Source: Pseudomonadota bacterium
Lineage (GTDB): Bacteria; Pseudomonadota; Gammaproteobacteria; Burkholderiales; SG8-39
Length of the DNA stretch: 64,000 nt
NCBI GenBank assembly: GCA_027624175.1
Contig: JAQBXT010000004.1
Span: forward strand, 1-64,000
Reading direction: 5' to 3'
Both the position numbers and the translations under genes were made by a program. Positions within the stretch are counted from its first letter, which is position 1, and each line of letters opens with the position of its first letter. Below, in pieces: positions 31,813 to 43,540 of this stretch. The notes below the pieces were generated by a model. It was not told where the DNA came from. It was given only the letters and a program-made list of their open reading frames with translations, and ran no database searches.

Positions 31813-32493
31813 ATGAGCGCCGCCGACGCCCAGGATTTCGCAGGACAGCGCGCGCGCTTGGTCGCCGAAGTCGAGGCGATGTACGCGGACACGCGCATGC
31901 ATACCGGCCTCGCGGCGATGTCGCCGCAGGTGCGTGCCGCGCTGGCGAAGGTCGAGCGCCACCGCTTCGTGCCCGGCGGGCAACAGGCCCTCGCCTACCG
32001 CAATCATCCCCTGCCGATCGGCAGCGGCCAGACCATCTCGCAGCCCTACATCGTGGCGCTGTCCACCGACCTGGTGGCGCCGCAACTTGGGCAGCGCGTG
32101 CTCGAGATCGGTACCGGCTCGGGCTACCAGGCGGCCGTGCTGGCCGAGATCGTGTCGCAGGTGTACTCGATAGAACTCATTCCTTCCCTGGGCAAGCAAG
32201 CCGCCGAGAGGCTGAAAACGCTCGGCTACGGCAACATTGAAGTCAGAATCGGCGATGGCTACGCGGGATGGCCGGAGCAGGCGCCATTCGATGGCATCGT
32301 GGTGACGGCGGCGGCGCCGCAAGTGCTGCAGGCGCTCGTCGATCAGCTCAAGCCCGGCGGCCGCATGGTGATTCCGGTGGGCGCGAGCCACGAGGCGCAG
32401 GAGCTTCTGGTGCTGACCAAGCGTGCCGACGGCGGTGTCGAGCGCCGCAGCGTGCTGTCGGTGAGATTCGTGCCGCTGGTGCCCGGTAAGTAG
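31813..32493 (+). CDS. pcm: Protein-L-isoaspartate O-methyltransferase
   Basis: PLPIGSGQTISQPYIVALSTDLV; VLEIGTGSGYQAAVLAEI. Confidence 0.95.
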   Translation: MSAADAQDFAGQRARLVAEVEAMYADTRMHTGLAAMSPQVRAALAKVERHRFVPGGQQALAYRNHPLPIGSGQTISQPYIVALSTDLVAPQLGQRVLEIGTGSGYQAAVLAEIVSQVYSIELIPSLGKQAAERLKTLGYGNIEVRIGDGYAGWPEQAPFDGIVVTAAAPQVLQALVDQLKPGGRMVIPVGASHEAQELLVLTKRADGGVERRSVLSVRFVPLVPGK

Positions 32494-33144
32494 CTAGTAC
32501 CTGCGCGTGAGGGTCATGACCTGCCCCTCGTTGCGCATCTCCACGCGGTTGAGAAAACTCATGCCGAGCAGAGCGATGTCGAGGCCCTGCTCGATGACGA
32601 TGCCTTCCACCGCGGTCAGCTCGATGGCGCCCACCCGGACGCTGTCCAGCCTGATGCGATAGACCTGCACCAGGCCGGCGGCGGTCTTCGTGACTGCCAC
32701 CTGCCCTTTGCGGTAGTCCAGGCCCAGGCGTACCGCGTCGCTCGCCGGCAGCGCGATCACCGTGACGCCGGTGTCGATGACGAAGCGCACCGGGCCGCCG
32801 TTGATCGCGCCTTCGGTGATGAAGTGCCCACGCGTGTCCGCCGCCAGCGTCACGCTCTGGCGCGGGTCGTCCGCGGCGGTGCTGATGTAGTGCTGGCCGC
32901 GTTCCAGCGTGCGCCGGTTGCCCTCAATCTCGATCACCGCGCGGTCGCGCTGCACCGAGACCAGCGTGACGCCGGCAGCCTGCTGGCCGATTCTCAGCGT
33001 CTTCGGTGCGCCGCCGTCGATGACCAGCACGGCGGCCTTCTCGCCGAAGGTGCCGATCAGGCTCACGTCGAGGGCCAGGGCCGGCCACGCCGCCAGTGCC
33101 AGGGCCAGCGCACTACAATGCCGCGTGATGAAGCCAGTCGCCAT
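32494..33144 (-). CDS. Retropepsin-like aspartic protease (TIGR02281-type), exported
   Basis: FITEGAINGGPVRFVIDTGVTVIALPASDAVRLGLDY; IALLGMSFLNRVEM. Confidence 0.9.
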   Translation of the reverse strand: MATGFITRHCSALALALAAWPALALDVSLIGTFGEKAAVLVIDGGAPKTLRIGQQAAGVTLVSVQRDRAVIEIEGNRRTLERGQHYISTAADDPRQSVTLAADTRGHFITEGAINGGPVRFVIDTGVTVIALPASDAVRLGLDYRKGQVAVTKTAAGLVQVYRIRLDSVRVGAIELTAVEGIVIEQGLDIALLGMSFLNRVEMRNEGQVMTLTRRY

Positions 33145-33841
33145 TTTCCGCCATGCTCCGAGCGAAGGACCGGGCTATTTTGCCACTTACCTCGAGCGCA
33201 TGGCGATTCCCTGGAAGCTCATCGCGCTCGACGAGGGCCGCGCGGTGCCGCGCGACGCGCAGCGCTTCTCGGGTCTCGCCTTCATGGGCGGTCCGATGAG
33301 CGCGAACGACGCGCTGCCGTGGATCATTCCCGCCCTCGCGCTGATCGCCGATGCCGTGCGCAAAGACGTGCCGGTACTCGGGCACTGCCTCGGCGCGCAG
33401 CTGATGGCGAGGGCGCTCGGCGGCAGTGTGCGCGGTGCGCCGGTAAAGGAGATCGGCTGGGGGGAGGTCCGCGTCTCCGACAACGCCGTGGCGCGTGACT
33501 GGCTCGGCCCACTGCAGGCGTTCGACGCGTTCCACTGGCACGGCGAGGTGTTTTCCATCCCGCCCGGCGGCACGCGCGTGCTGGAGAATGAGAATTGCGC
33601 CAACCAGGCATTCGCCGTCGGCAAACACTTCGGCATGCAATGCCACGTGGAGATGACCGGCGACCTGGTGCGCGAGTGGCTGCGACTCGGGGCGCGCGAA
33701 ATCGCGCGTGCTGCAAGATCGCCCGGTGTGCAAAAGCCGGTGGCGGCGACGCGCGGCCTCGAGCGGCGCATCAGCGCGCTGCACAAGGCTGCGGACCGGA
33801 TCTACGACCGGTGGTGCGAAGGAATCAGTCGCGGAAGTTGA
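33128..33841 (+). CDS. Class I glutamine amidotransferase (GMP-synthase-like)
   Basis: [36 protein letters not shown]. Confidence 0.9.
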   Translation: MKPVAIFRHAPSEGPGYFATYLERMAIPWKLIALDEGRAVPRDAQRFSGLAFMGGPMSANDALPWIIPALALIADAVRKDVPVLGHCLGAQLMARALGGSVRGAPVKEIGWGEVRVSDNAVARDWLGPLQAFDAFHWHGEVFSIPPGGTRVLENENCANQAFAVGKHFGMQCHVEMTGDLVREWLRLGAREIARAARSPGVQKPVAATRGLERRISALHKAADRIYDRWCEGISRGS

Positions 33842-34310
33842 TGAACTGCAGCGGCAGGTCGGTCACCGCCTGCCGCACCAGCTGAATCGCAGCTTGCAGG
33901 TCGTCCTTCTTGGCGCCGGAAATGCGTACCGCGTCGCCCTGGATCGAAGGCTGGACCTTCAGCTTCGCATCCTTGACCAGCTTCTGGATTTCCTTCGCCT
34001 TGTCCTGCGCGATGCCGGTTTTCACCGTGACCAGGCGCTTGGCCTTGTCACCGGAGATTCTCTCCACCGCACCGAGCTCCAGGCAGCGCACGTCGATGTT
34101 GCGCTTCGCCATGCGCTGGCGCAGCACGTCCATCACCTGGCCCAGCTTGAACTCGTCGTCGGCGAACACGGTCAGCGCCAGCTCGTTTTGCTCGATGCGC
34201 GCATCGGAACCCTTGAAATCGTAGCGGTTCTGGATTTCCTTGTTCGCCTGCTCGAGGGCGTTCTTCACTTCCTGCTGATTGACCTGCGAGACGATGTCGA
34301 AAGAGGGCAT
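33825..34310 (-). CDS. YajQ family nucleotide-binding protein
   Basis: [37 protein letters not shown]. Confidence 0.96.
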   Translation of the reverse strand: MPSFDIVSQVNQQEVKNALEQANKEIQNRYDFKGSDARIEQNELALTVFADDEFKLGQVMDVLRQRMAKRNIDVRCLELGAVERISGDKAKRLVTVKTGIAQDKAKEIQKLVKDAKLKVQPSIQGDAVRISGAKKDDLQAAIQLVRQAVTDLPLQFINFRD

Positions 34311-34321
34311 GGGCGGGGATT

Positions 34322-36532
34322 TTACGCGCTCGCGCCGCGCAGGTAGACCGGCCTGCCCGCCAGCTGCGCCGGCGCGCCGGCGAGCGGCCGGCCAAAGGCG
34401 TCCTCCGCCCTGTCGTGGGGCTCGTCCGCGGGAAACGGCAGCTGCGGGCCGTGCGCGTAGGTCAGCGCCACGATTTCGCCGTCCGGTCGGCGGAAGGCGA
34501 AGCGGTAACGACCGTGGCGCTGGCCCCTGGGCCCGGGCAGGCGCGCTGCGACGAAGGTGCTGTCGCCCAGCAGGTGCAGGAAGGCGCGCAGCATCGTATA
34601 GGCCGGGCGGGGCCTGAGGGCGGCGGGGGGGTTTCCCGCGTCGTCCACCAGGCCGTAGCCACGCGCCGCGAGACGCCACCAGTAGACGCGCGCCACCATC
34701 CCCGAGCCCAGTGCGTGCCACAGATAGCGCAGCAGGTAGTCGGCGTACTCGTCCTCGCTGACCTCGACATCGCCGGCATTGCGCCACGGCGGGAAGTAGG
34801 GCGCGTGGATCGGCGCATGCGCCCCCGTGCCGCGCAGCGGCCAGTTCACCTCCGACACGATGAAGCGGTCCGCGCAGTGCGGCGCGGCGCGGGGGACGGC
34901 GCGACCGAGCGCGAATTTCTCCGGCGCGCCGAAGCCGTTCTGCGGGTTTTCGGGGGCGCCGCGGCGATCGACGTACAGATGGTGCGACAGGGCGGACAGG
35001 GGCACGCCCGCCGGCCACTCGCGCAGCGCCGGGAACAGGCCCGGGTACTCGAAGTCGATCATCGCCGGCCCGGTGAAGCGCAGTGCCGGATAGCGTGCGT
35101 GCAATTCCGGCAGCGGCGCATACAGGATGCGCAGATCCTCGAATCCCCAGATGCCCCACTTCACGCGGTTGGTGGCGTGGCCGACCTCGACCGACTCCAC
35201 CTCCTGCGCCACGCCTTCCAGCGCCTCGAGGGCGAATCTACGCCATGACGCCGGTTCGCGGATCGCGCGACGGTCCTGCACCAGCGCCACGCTGACCGCA
35301 TGACCGGCGCGATGCAGTTCGCGCACGAGCTCGGTGCGAAAGCGCAGCCGCTCGCGCGAGTCGTGGTGGTAGAAGCGCACCAGCGCTGGGATGCGGCCCA
35401 GGCCCGCCAGCAGTTCCAGCTCGCGCTCGCGCGTCTGCGGCGTCGGCTCGAGCGCCATGCCGATCCGGCCGCTGAACTCGACCGGCTGCCGGTAGGCCTC
35501 TGCCAGGAGCGGTCGGTATGCCCGCCATACCCCGGGTGCTGCGCGTGGCGCGTCGGCGAGCACGCGGCGCCAGCGCGACGCCGGGAAATTGCGCGCGCGG
35601 TCGCGGCGCAGCAGCGTGGCGATGGGCTGGGCCGTCGCCTCGTCCCAGATAAACAGTTCGCGCGGCGCCGGATAATCGCGCGCCGGCGCCTCAACGGAGG
35701 GCGCGCCCCGCCGTTGCCGCAGGGCATGGAGCCCGCGCCGCTTGAGAATCTGCAGGCCGTACAGCCATCGATACCTGCGATCCCAGCGCAGCAGCGCGCG
35801 TGGCGGGATGCCGCGCCAGTACATTTCGGCGAGCATCTGCAGTAGGTCCGAAGGCAATTCAAGGCGCGACAGGTCCCGCGCGCGCTGGCGCAGGCTGAGC
35901 GTGGGCCGGATGCGGCTGCGATTCAGGTCCACCACCATGAAGTCCTGCCAGCTGCGCGGCCCTGCCGGCTGCAGCAGCACGTTCTGATTGCCGAGGTCGT
36001 TGTGCAGGAAGCCCGCTGCGTGCATGCGCCGCACGCCGTCGGCCACGCACTCCAGGAGATTCACGAACTGCACGGATTGCGGCGGGTTCTCATCGAACAG
36101 GCGCAGCAGCGCATCGCGCAAGGTCTCGGCCCCGTCCGCGTAGCGCGCCAGGTAGTAGCTCTCGCGCAGGCGGGCGCCCTCCCAGCGCTCGAGGTAGCCG
36201 ATCGGCGCCGGTGTACCCGCGCCGTGCGCGGCGAGATGCGCCGCCGCCCGCCAGGTGCGTCGAGCCTTCGAGCCTCGGCGCCGGTCGCGCAGATCCTTGA
36301 ACCAGGACTGCACGCCGAACGCCTTGATCATCACGACGACGTTGCGGCCATGGATCGGCAATTCGACCCGTACATTGCGGTTGCGCCCTGAAGCGATCAG
36401 GCGCGCCGCGGGCGAAGCCAGCACCGCCGGCATGTCGGCCAGACGCGCCAGCAAGTCTGGCGCGCGGTACGCATCCGCAATTTCGCCGGTATAGCGGCCG
36501 GCGATTTCGCCGGCCGGCCCGCTAGCGGCCAT
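34322..36532 (-). CDS. Fusion: WaaP/InaA-like (LPS) kinase domain plus C-terminal glycoside-hydrolase-like TIM-barrel domain
   Basis: VVVMIKAF (beta3 Lys), [15 protein letters not shown] (HxD..N), MVVDLNRSR (DFG-like); C-terminal [24 protein letters not shown]; 736 aa. Confidence 0.75.
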   Translation of the reverse strand: MAASGPAGEIAGRYTGEIADAYRAPDLLARLADMPAVLASPAARLIASGRNRNVRVELPIHGRNVVVMIKAFGVQSWFKDLRDRRRGSKARRTWRAAAHLAAHGAGTPAPIGYLERWEGARLRESYYLARYADGAETLRDALLRLFDENPPQSVQFVNLLECVADGVRRMHAAGFLHNDLGNQNVLLQPAGPRSWQDFMVVDLNRSRIRPTLSLRQRARDLSRLELPSDLLQMLAEMYWRGIPPRALLRWDRRYRWLYGLQILKRRGLHALRQRRGAPSVEAPARDYPAPRELFIWDEATAQPIATLLRRDRARNFPASRWRRVLADAPRAAPGVWRAYRPLLAEAYRQPVEFSGRIGMALEPTPQTRERELELLAGLGRIPALVRFYHHDSRERLRFRTELVRELHRAGHAVSVALVQDRRAIREPASWRRFALEALEGVAQEVESVEVGHATNRVKWGIWGFEDLRILYAPLPELHARYPALRFTGPAMIDFEYPGLFPALREWPAGVPLSALSHHLYVDRRGAPENPQNGFGAPEKFALGRAVPRAAPHCADRFIVSEVNWPLRGTGAHAPIHAPYFPPWRNAGDVEVSEDEYADYLLRYLWHALGSGMVARVYWWRLAARGYGLVDDAGNPPAALRPRPAYTMLRAFLHLLGDSTFVAARLPGPRGQRHGRYRFAFRRPDGEIVALTYAHGPQLPFPADEPHDRAEDAFGRPLAGAPAQLAGRPVYLRGASA

Positions 36533-37175
36533 TCAGGCGCTGGAGCTCTTTCGACCCAGCGCAGTGTCGTGTCGCGCAGCCAGTCGGCGTCCGCGTCGTT
36601 GTCGAAGCCGGTGTAGGCAGAAATGTTCAGTGCCTTGGCCTGCACCAGCAGCAAGGTGGTCGTGGAGAGGAAGTACACGGATTTTCCGTCCTGGGTGGCG
36701 AGGCGTGTGCCCAGAAGCACCGACGCGGCCTGCGGCGTGCGGCGCAATTCCGCGATCAGGTTGGCGCGCCCGAGCGGCTGCGCATCGAGGAACCGGCGCA
36801 GGTCCGCGGGCTGCGTCGCATCGCCCAGGTTGCGCAAGGTGTCGGCGACGAAACCGCGGAACTGGGACAAACCGACGCGCTCGCGCTCCATGGCGCGCGG
36901 CGTCGCCACCAGCAGGTAGCGGCGCAATTCCGGCGTGTCACCCTGCGTAAAGCGGCGCAGGTCGGCGTCGGTCAACCCGAACAGCAGGATGCGGTTGGAG
37001 GCCGAGGTCAGCGCCTCGGCCAATTCCTGCAGGCGCGGCGAGGCGAGCTCGAGCGTGTCGGCGAATCCCGGCGGGGCGTCGAGCACCACGCGCTCCGCGC
37101 CCAGGCGCACCGCAAACGGGGTTGCCCAGGCCGGCGCGCCGAGCGCCAGCAGCAGCAGCGCGGCGAGCCATCCCC

Positions 37176-37179
<4 letters not shown>
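36397..37179 (-). CDS. Hypothetical exported protein; the 3' end appears frameshifted
   Basis: GTG start overlapping the argG stop; signal peptide [19 protein letters not shown]; +1 frame near 36549-36551 gives a natural end ELQRLNGR*. Confidence 0.65.
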
Positions 37180-38404
<1,225 letters not shown>

Positions 38405-38408
<4 letters not shown>

Positions 38409-39340
38409 TTCTTCTTCACCGTTTTCACCTTCCCCAGCACCAGAAATTCCAGCAGCGCCTTCTGCGTATGCAGCCGGTTCTCGGCCTCGTCCCAGACGAC
38501 GCTGTGCGGACCGTCGATGACCTCGGCGGCGACTTCCTCGCCGCGGTGCGCCGGCAGGCAATGCATGAACAGCGAGTTCTTCTTCGCCGCGCGCATCATC
38601 TCGGCGTCCACCTGCCAGTCCTCGAAGTCGCGCTTGCGCGCCTCGTTCTCGGCCTCGAAGCCCATGCTGGTCCACACGTCGGTGGTGACCAGGTCGGCGC
38701 CCTTGGCCGCCTGCATCGGATCGCGGAATTCCTCGTAGTGGTCGGTGCCATACAGGCCGGCGCGTTCCGGCTCCACCTCGTAGCCCGGCGGCGTCGAGAC
38801 GTGCACGTTGAAGTCGAGCACTTCCGCCGCCTGCAGCCAGGTGTTGCACACGTTGTTCGAGTCGCCGATCCAGGCCACGGTCTTCCCCCCGATCGAGCCG
38901 CGCTGCTCGACAAAAGTGTAAATGTCCGCCAGCACCTGGCAGGGATGGTACTCGTTGGTCAGGCCGTTGATCACTGGCACGCGCGAATGGGCTGCGAAGC
39001 GCTCGATGATGCCCTGCTCGAAAGTGCGGATCATCACCACGTCGCACATGCGCGACATCACCTGCGCCGCATCCTCCACCGGCTCGCCCCGACCGAGCTG
39101 CGAGTCGCGCGTGCTGAGGAAAATGGCGGCGCCGCCCAGTTGGTGCATGCCGGCCTCGAAGGACAGGCGTGTACGCGTGGACTGCTTCTCGAAGATCATC
39201 ACCAGGGTGCGGTCTTCCAGCGGCCAGTAGCGCCGGTAGCGCTTGAACTGGTTCTTGATCCAGCGCGTGCGCGCGAACAGGTGCTCGAAATCGGCGCGCG
39301 CGAGGTCCTTGAATTGGAGGAAATGGCGCAGCTTCGCCAT
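38405..39340 (-). CDS. argF: Ornithine carbamoyltransferase
   Basis: [33 protein letters not shown]. Confidence 0.97.
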
Positions 39341-39359
39341 GCGGGCGCTCCCTGGGTCT

Positions 39360-40574
39360 TCAGCGCGCCGCGGCGGCGCGCGCGGGCTGCGTGGCGTCTG
39401 CGGGCTGCTGCAGGAACTCCCTGACGATCGGCGCCAGCCGCTCGACCACCTGCCGGCCCTCGACCTCGCTCATCACCAGCGGCGGCACGATGCGGATCAC
39501 ATTGTCGGCGGTGACGTTGGTCACCAGGCCGCGCGCCAGCGCCGTCTTCACGATTTCGCCGCAGGGCCGGTCCAGCTCGACGCCGATCATCATGCCCATG
39601 CCGCGGATCTCGGTCACCCCGGCGAGCCCGCCGAGCGCGGACGCGAGGCCGCTGCGGATCGCGTCGCCGACCTTGACCGCGTTCTCCAGCAGGCCTTCGT
39701 CCTTTACGGTGTCGAGCGTTGTCACCACGCCGCACATGGCGAGCGGGTTGCCGCCAAAGGTCGAGCCGTGGTTGCCGGGCTTGAATACGCCTTTGGCGCG
39801 ATTGCCGACCACACAGGCGCCGACCGGCACGCCCGAGGCCAGCCCCTTGGCCAGCGGCACCACGTCGGGCTGGATGCCGGCGTGCTGGTAGACGAACCAC
39901 TTGCCGGTACGCCCGAGGCCGCACTGCACCTCGTCGGACATGAACAGCCAGTCGTTGTGCTCGCAGATTTCCTTCAACCCGCGCAGGTAATCCAGGCGCG
40001 AAACGTTGATGCCGCCTTCGCCCTGGATCGGCTCGATGAACACCGCCACCACGTTCTTGTTGTTGGCGGCCACCTGGCGCACCGCCTCGAGGTCATTCAG
40101 GGGCACGCGCACGAAGCCCTGCACCAGCGGCTCGAAGCCGGCCTGCACCTTGCGGCTGCCGGTGGCCGAGAGCGTGGCGAGCGAGCGCCCGTGGAACGCC
40201 TTCTCCATCACGATGATCGCCGGCTCCGCGACGCCGCGGTCGTGGCCGTACTTGCGCGCCACCTTGATCGCAGCCTCGTTGGCTTCCAGGCCTGAGTTGC
40301 AGAAGAACACCTCGTCCAGGCCGGTGATCTCGGCGATGCGGTCGGCGGCCTGCTCCTGCAGGGGCATCTGGAACAGATTGGAAGTGTGGATCACGCGGCC
40401 GATCTGCTCGGTGAGCGCGCGCACCAGCCGCGGGTGCGCGTAGCCCAGCGTATTCACTGCGATGCCGGCGAGCGCGTCGAGGTACTGCTTGCCCGACTCG
40501 TCGTACAGCCAAACGCCCTGGCCGCGCACGAACGCGACCGGCAAGCGGGCGTAGGTGTTCATGACGTGGCTCAT
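39360..40574 (-). CDS. argD: Acetylornithine aminotransferase
   Basis: FCNSGLEANEAAIKVARKYG; LFMSDEVQCGLGRTGKWFVYQ; HGSTFGGNPLA. Confidence 0.96.
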   Translation of the reverse strand: MSHVMNTYARLPVAFVRGQGVWLYDESGKQYLDALAGIAVNTLGYAHPRLVRALTEQIGRVIHTSNLFQMPLQEQAADRIAEITGLDEVFFCNSGLEANEAAIKVARKYGHDRGVAEPAIIVMEKAFHGRSLATLSATGSRKVQAGFEPLVQGFVRVPLNDLEAVRQVAANNKNVVAVFIEPIQGEGGINVSRLDYLRGLKEICEHNDWLFMSDEVQCGLGRTGKWFVYQHAGIQPDVVPLAKGLASGVPVGACVVGNRAKGVFKPGNHGSTFGGNPLAMCGVVTTLDTVKDEGLLENAVKVGDAIRSGLASALGGLAGVTEIRGMGMMIGVELDRPCGEIVKTALARGLVTNVTADNVIRIVPPLVMSEVEGRQVVERLAPIVREFLQQPADATQPARAAAAR

Positions 40575-40591
40575 GGCCTTGCCTCCAATGA

Positions 40592-40617
40592 AAAACGGCG
40601 GCACTAGCCGCCGTTTT
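40592..40617 (-). terminator. Intrinsic-terminator-like hairpin between rpsT and argD
   Basis: aaaacggcggc-acta-gccgccgtttt, perfect 11-bp stem, U-tract on - strand, ends 17 nt before the argD start. Confidence 0.75.
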
Positions 40618-40843
40618 CAGGATGTTAATGGGCTAGCCGATGCGGTGCAAGCCGCGCCCTTGCGCAGCTTGGAGAACCAGTACTGCCTGGATGTCGCCGT
40701 CGCGACTCGATCGCCGTGAGCGCGTCCTTGGCGGTGGTGACCCCGGCTTCGCCGTGAGGGTCGCAAGTATAATCCCGCATGCCTGAGCCCGCGGCCGCCG
40801 AATTCGCCAAGCTCCTGCGGGCCGGCGAACCGCAATGAGACCC

Positions 40844-41107
40844 TTACTGCATCGCCTTGATGGCCTGGGCGAGGCGACTCTTGTGGCGCGCTGCGGCGTT
40901 GCGGTGCAAGATGCCTTTGGCGCCGACGCGATCGATGACCGGGCGCGACTTCTCCAGCGCGGCTGCAGCGGCCGCCTTGTTGCCGGCGGCGATCGCTTTC
41001 TTTACGTTCTTGATCGCAGTGCGCACTTCGGTGCGCAGCGTGAAATTTTGGGCGCGGCGCTGGATCGCCTGCCGTGCGGATTTGCGCGAGGATTTGATAT
41101 TGGCCAT
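40844..41107 (-). CDS. rpsT: 30S ribosomal protein S20
   Basis: MANIKSSRKSARQAIQRRAQNFTLRTEVRTAIKNVKKAI. Confidence 0.98.
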   Translation of the reverse strand: MANIKSSRKSARQAIQRRAQNFTLRTEVRTAIKNVKKAIAAGNKAAAAAALEKSRPVIDRVGAKGILHRNAAARHKSRLAQAIKAMQ

Positions 41108-41145
41108 GGCCTTGATCCGGTTGCGAAAAAGGGGCGGATTCTAGC

Positions 41146-42684
41146 ATGAACCTGCTGCGGGCCCTCGCCACCGTGAGCAGCATGACCTTCCTGTCGCGCG
41201 TGCTGGGCTACGTGCGCGATTTCTTCATCGCCCGGACCTTCGACGTGGGCGCCGGGACCGACGCTTTCTTCGTCGCCTTCCGCATCCCCAACCTCCTGCG
41301 TCGCATGTTCGCCGAGGGCGCGTTCTCTCAGGCCTTCGTGCCGATACTCTCGGAATACCGCAACCGCCAGACCCCCGAAGAGACGCGCTCGCTGGTGGAC
41401 GCGATCGGCACGCTCCTGTTTCTCGCGCTGGTCGCGGCGACCGTCCTCGGCATGCTGGCCGCGCCGCTCATCGGCTACCTGTTCGCGCCGAACTGGTATC
41501 ACACGAGGCCCGAGCAGTTCGAACTCACGGTCCAGCTCCTGCGCATCACGTTTCCCTACATCTTTTTCATCTCGCTGGTGGCGCTCGCGGCGGGCGTGCT
41601 CAACACCTGGAGCCGGTTCGCGGTGCCGGCGTTCACCCCGGTGCTGCTCAACGTGTCCTTCATCGTCGCTGCGGCGTTCTTCGCCGAGCGCTTCGACCCG
41701 CCGGTGCTGGCGCTCGCCTGGGCAGTGTTCATCGGCGGCGCGCTGCAGCTCGCGCTGCAGGTGCCGTTCCTCGCACGCATCGGCATGCTGCCGCGCTGGC
41801 GGCTGGACTGGCGTCACCCGGGGCTCGCCCGCGTGCGCAAGCTCATGCTGCCGGCACTCTTCGGTGTGTCGGCGAGCCAGATCTCGCTGCTCATCAACAG
41901 CATCTTTGCCTCGTTCCTTGTCACGGGCAGCGTCACGTGGCTGTACTACGCCGACCGCCTGATGGAGTTTCCGGCCGGCATGCTGGGGGTCGCCGCGGGC
42001 ACCATCCTGCTGCCCAGCCTGTCGCGCCACCATGCCAGCGGCGCCGCCGAGGAGTACGGCAAGCTGCTCGACTGGGGGCTGCGCATCACGCTGCTGCTCG
42101 CGCTGCCTGCGGCGGCGGCGCTGGCGGTGCTGGCCGTGCCGCTGATCACGACGCTCTTTCACTACGGGCAATTCGGCGCCGAGGACGTGTGGATGACGCG
42201 CCAGGCGCTCGTCGCCTACAGCCTCGGCCTCGTTGGCATGATCCTGGTGAAGATCCTGGCGCCGGGCTTCTACGCGCGCCAAAACGTGATCACGCCGGTG
42301 AAGATCGCCCTCGCGACGCTGGCGGCGACGCAGCTCATGAACCTGGCCTTTATCGTGCCGCTCAAGCACGCCGGTCTGGCGCTGGCGATCGGCCTGGGGG
42401 CCTGCCTGAACGCAGCGCTGCTGTACCGCTACCTGCGACGCCACGGCATCTACGATCCGCAGCCGGGCTGGCCGGCGTTCATCGTCAAGGTGGCGCTCGC
42501 GGTGGCGGCGATGGCGGCGCTGCTCTATGCATCGATGGGACCGGGCGCCTGGTGGCTGCAGGCCGGCTGGCAGCACAAAGTGGCGGCGACCTGCGGCCTG
42601 GTGCTGCTCGGTGCGGGCGCGTACGGCGCGCTGCTGTTTTCGATGGGCATGCGCTGGCGCGACTTCGCGCGCCGCGAACCCTAG
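41146..42684 (+). CDS. murJ: Lipid II flippase MurJ
   Basis: VSSMTFLSRVLGYVRDFFIARTFDVGAGTDAFFVAFRIPNLLRRMFAEGAFSQAFVPILSEY. Confidence 0.97.
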   Translation: MNLLRALATVSSMTFLSRVLGYVRDFFIARTFDVGAGTDAFFVAFRIPNLLRRMFAEGAFSQAFVPILSEYRNRQTPEETRSLVDAIGTLLFLALVAATVLGMLAAPLIGYLFAPNWYHTRPEQFELTVQLLRITFPYIFFISLVALAAGVLNTWSRFAVPAFTPVLLNVSFIVAAAFFAERFDPPVLALAWAVFIGGALQLALQVPFLARIGMLPRWRLDWRHPGLARVRKLMLPALFGVSASQISLLINSIFASFLVTGSVTWLYYADRLMEFPAGMLGVAAGTILLPSLSRHHASGAAEEYGKLLDWGLRITLLLALPAAAALAVLAVPLITTLFHYGQFGAEDVWMTRQALVAYSLGLVGMILVKILAPGFYARQNVITPVKIALATLAATQLMNLAFIVPLKHAGLALAIGLGACLNAALLYRYLRRHGIYDPQPGWPAFIVKVALAVAAMAALLYASMGPGAWWLQAGWQHKVAATCGLVLLGAGAYGALLFSMGMRWRDFARREP

Positions 42685-42686
42685 CA

Positions 42687-43536
42687 ATGGCGCCGTCCGA
42701 CGCGTTTTCGGAACTGATGGCGCGCGACGAGGCCGAGATCGACCTGGGCCGCGCCTGCCTGATGATCGCGCAGGACGCCTATCCCGCGCTCGACGTCGAC
42801 GGCTACGTCGGGGAGATCGAGCGGCTCGCCGCGCGGCTGAAGGGGCGCCTGCCGCCGGAAGGCGGCGACGAGGAGCGCGTCATCGCGCTCAACCAGTTCC
42901 TGTTCGACGACCTGTGCTACAGCGGCAACGCCGACAGCTACTATGACCAGCGCAACAGCTACCTGAACGAGGTGATCGACCGCCGCATGGGAATCCCGAT
43001 CACGCTGTCGGTGCTGTACCTGGAGATCGGCCGCCGTGTCGGCCTCTCACTGCACGGCGTGTCGTTTCCCGGGCACTTCCTGGTGCGCTTGCGGGTGCGC
43101 GGGGCGATGCTGGTGCTGGACGTTTTCCGGCGGCACGCCCCTGGCCGAAACCGACCTGCGCGAGCGGCTGCGCCGGGTCATCCCGCAGGGCGCGACCGGA
43201 CAGGTGCCGGTGGAGGAACTTCCGCTCGACCAGTTCCTCGAGCCCGCGGGCAAGCGCCAGATCCTGGCGCGGCTGCTGCGCAATCTCAAAGGCATCTACC
43301 GCGAGAGCGACAAGCCGCAGCGCCTGCTCGAAGTGCTCAACCGCATGCTGGTGGTGGCGCCCGATGCGCACGGCGAACTGCGCGACCGCGGGCTCCTGTA
43401 CCAGCGCCTGGAGTGCTATCGCGCGGCGCTCAGGGACCTGCAGGACTATGCAGCGCTGGAGCCGGATGCGCCGGACTTCGACGACGTGCGCGCGAAGCTG
43501 GTGGAGCTCGGCGCGCAGTGCGCGCGCCTGAATTGA
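42687..43536 (+). pseudogene. SirB1-type transglutaminase-like/TPR protein, reading frame broken near 43123
   Basis: N-half in frame of 42687 (DDLCYSGNADSYYDQRNSYLNEVIDRRMGIPITLSVLYLEIGRRVGL), C-half in the next frame (SGGTPLAETDLRERL...LGAQCARLN*). Confidence 0.75.
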
Positions 43537-43540
43537 GGCG

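Noticed and set aside
40779-40838. 19-aa ORF MPEPAAAEFAKLLRAGEPQ preceded by TATAAT at 40768-40773
   Set aside because: Too short and no ribosome-binding site; the TATAAT may be chance. Not enough to call a gene.
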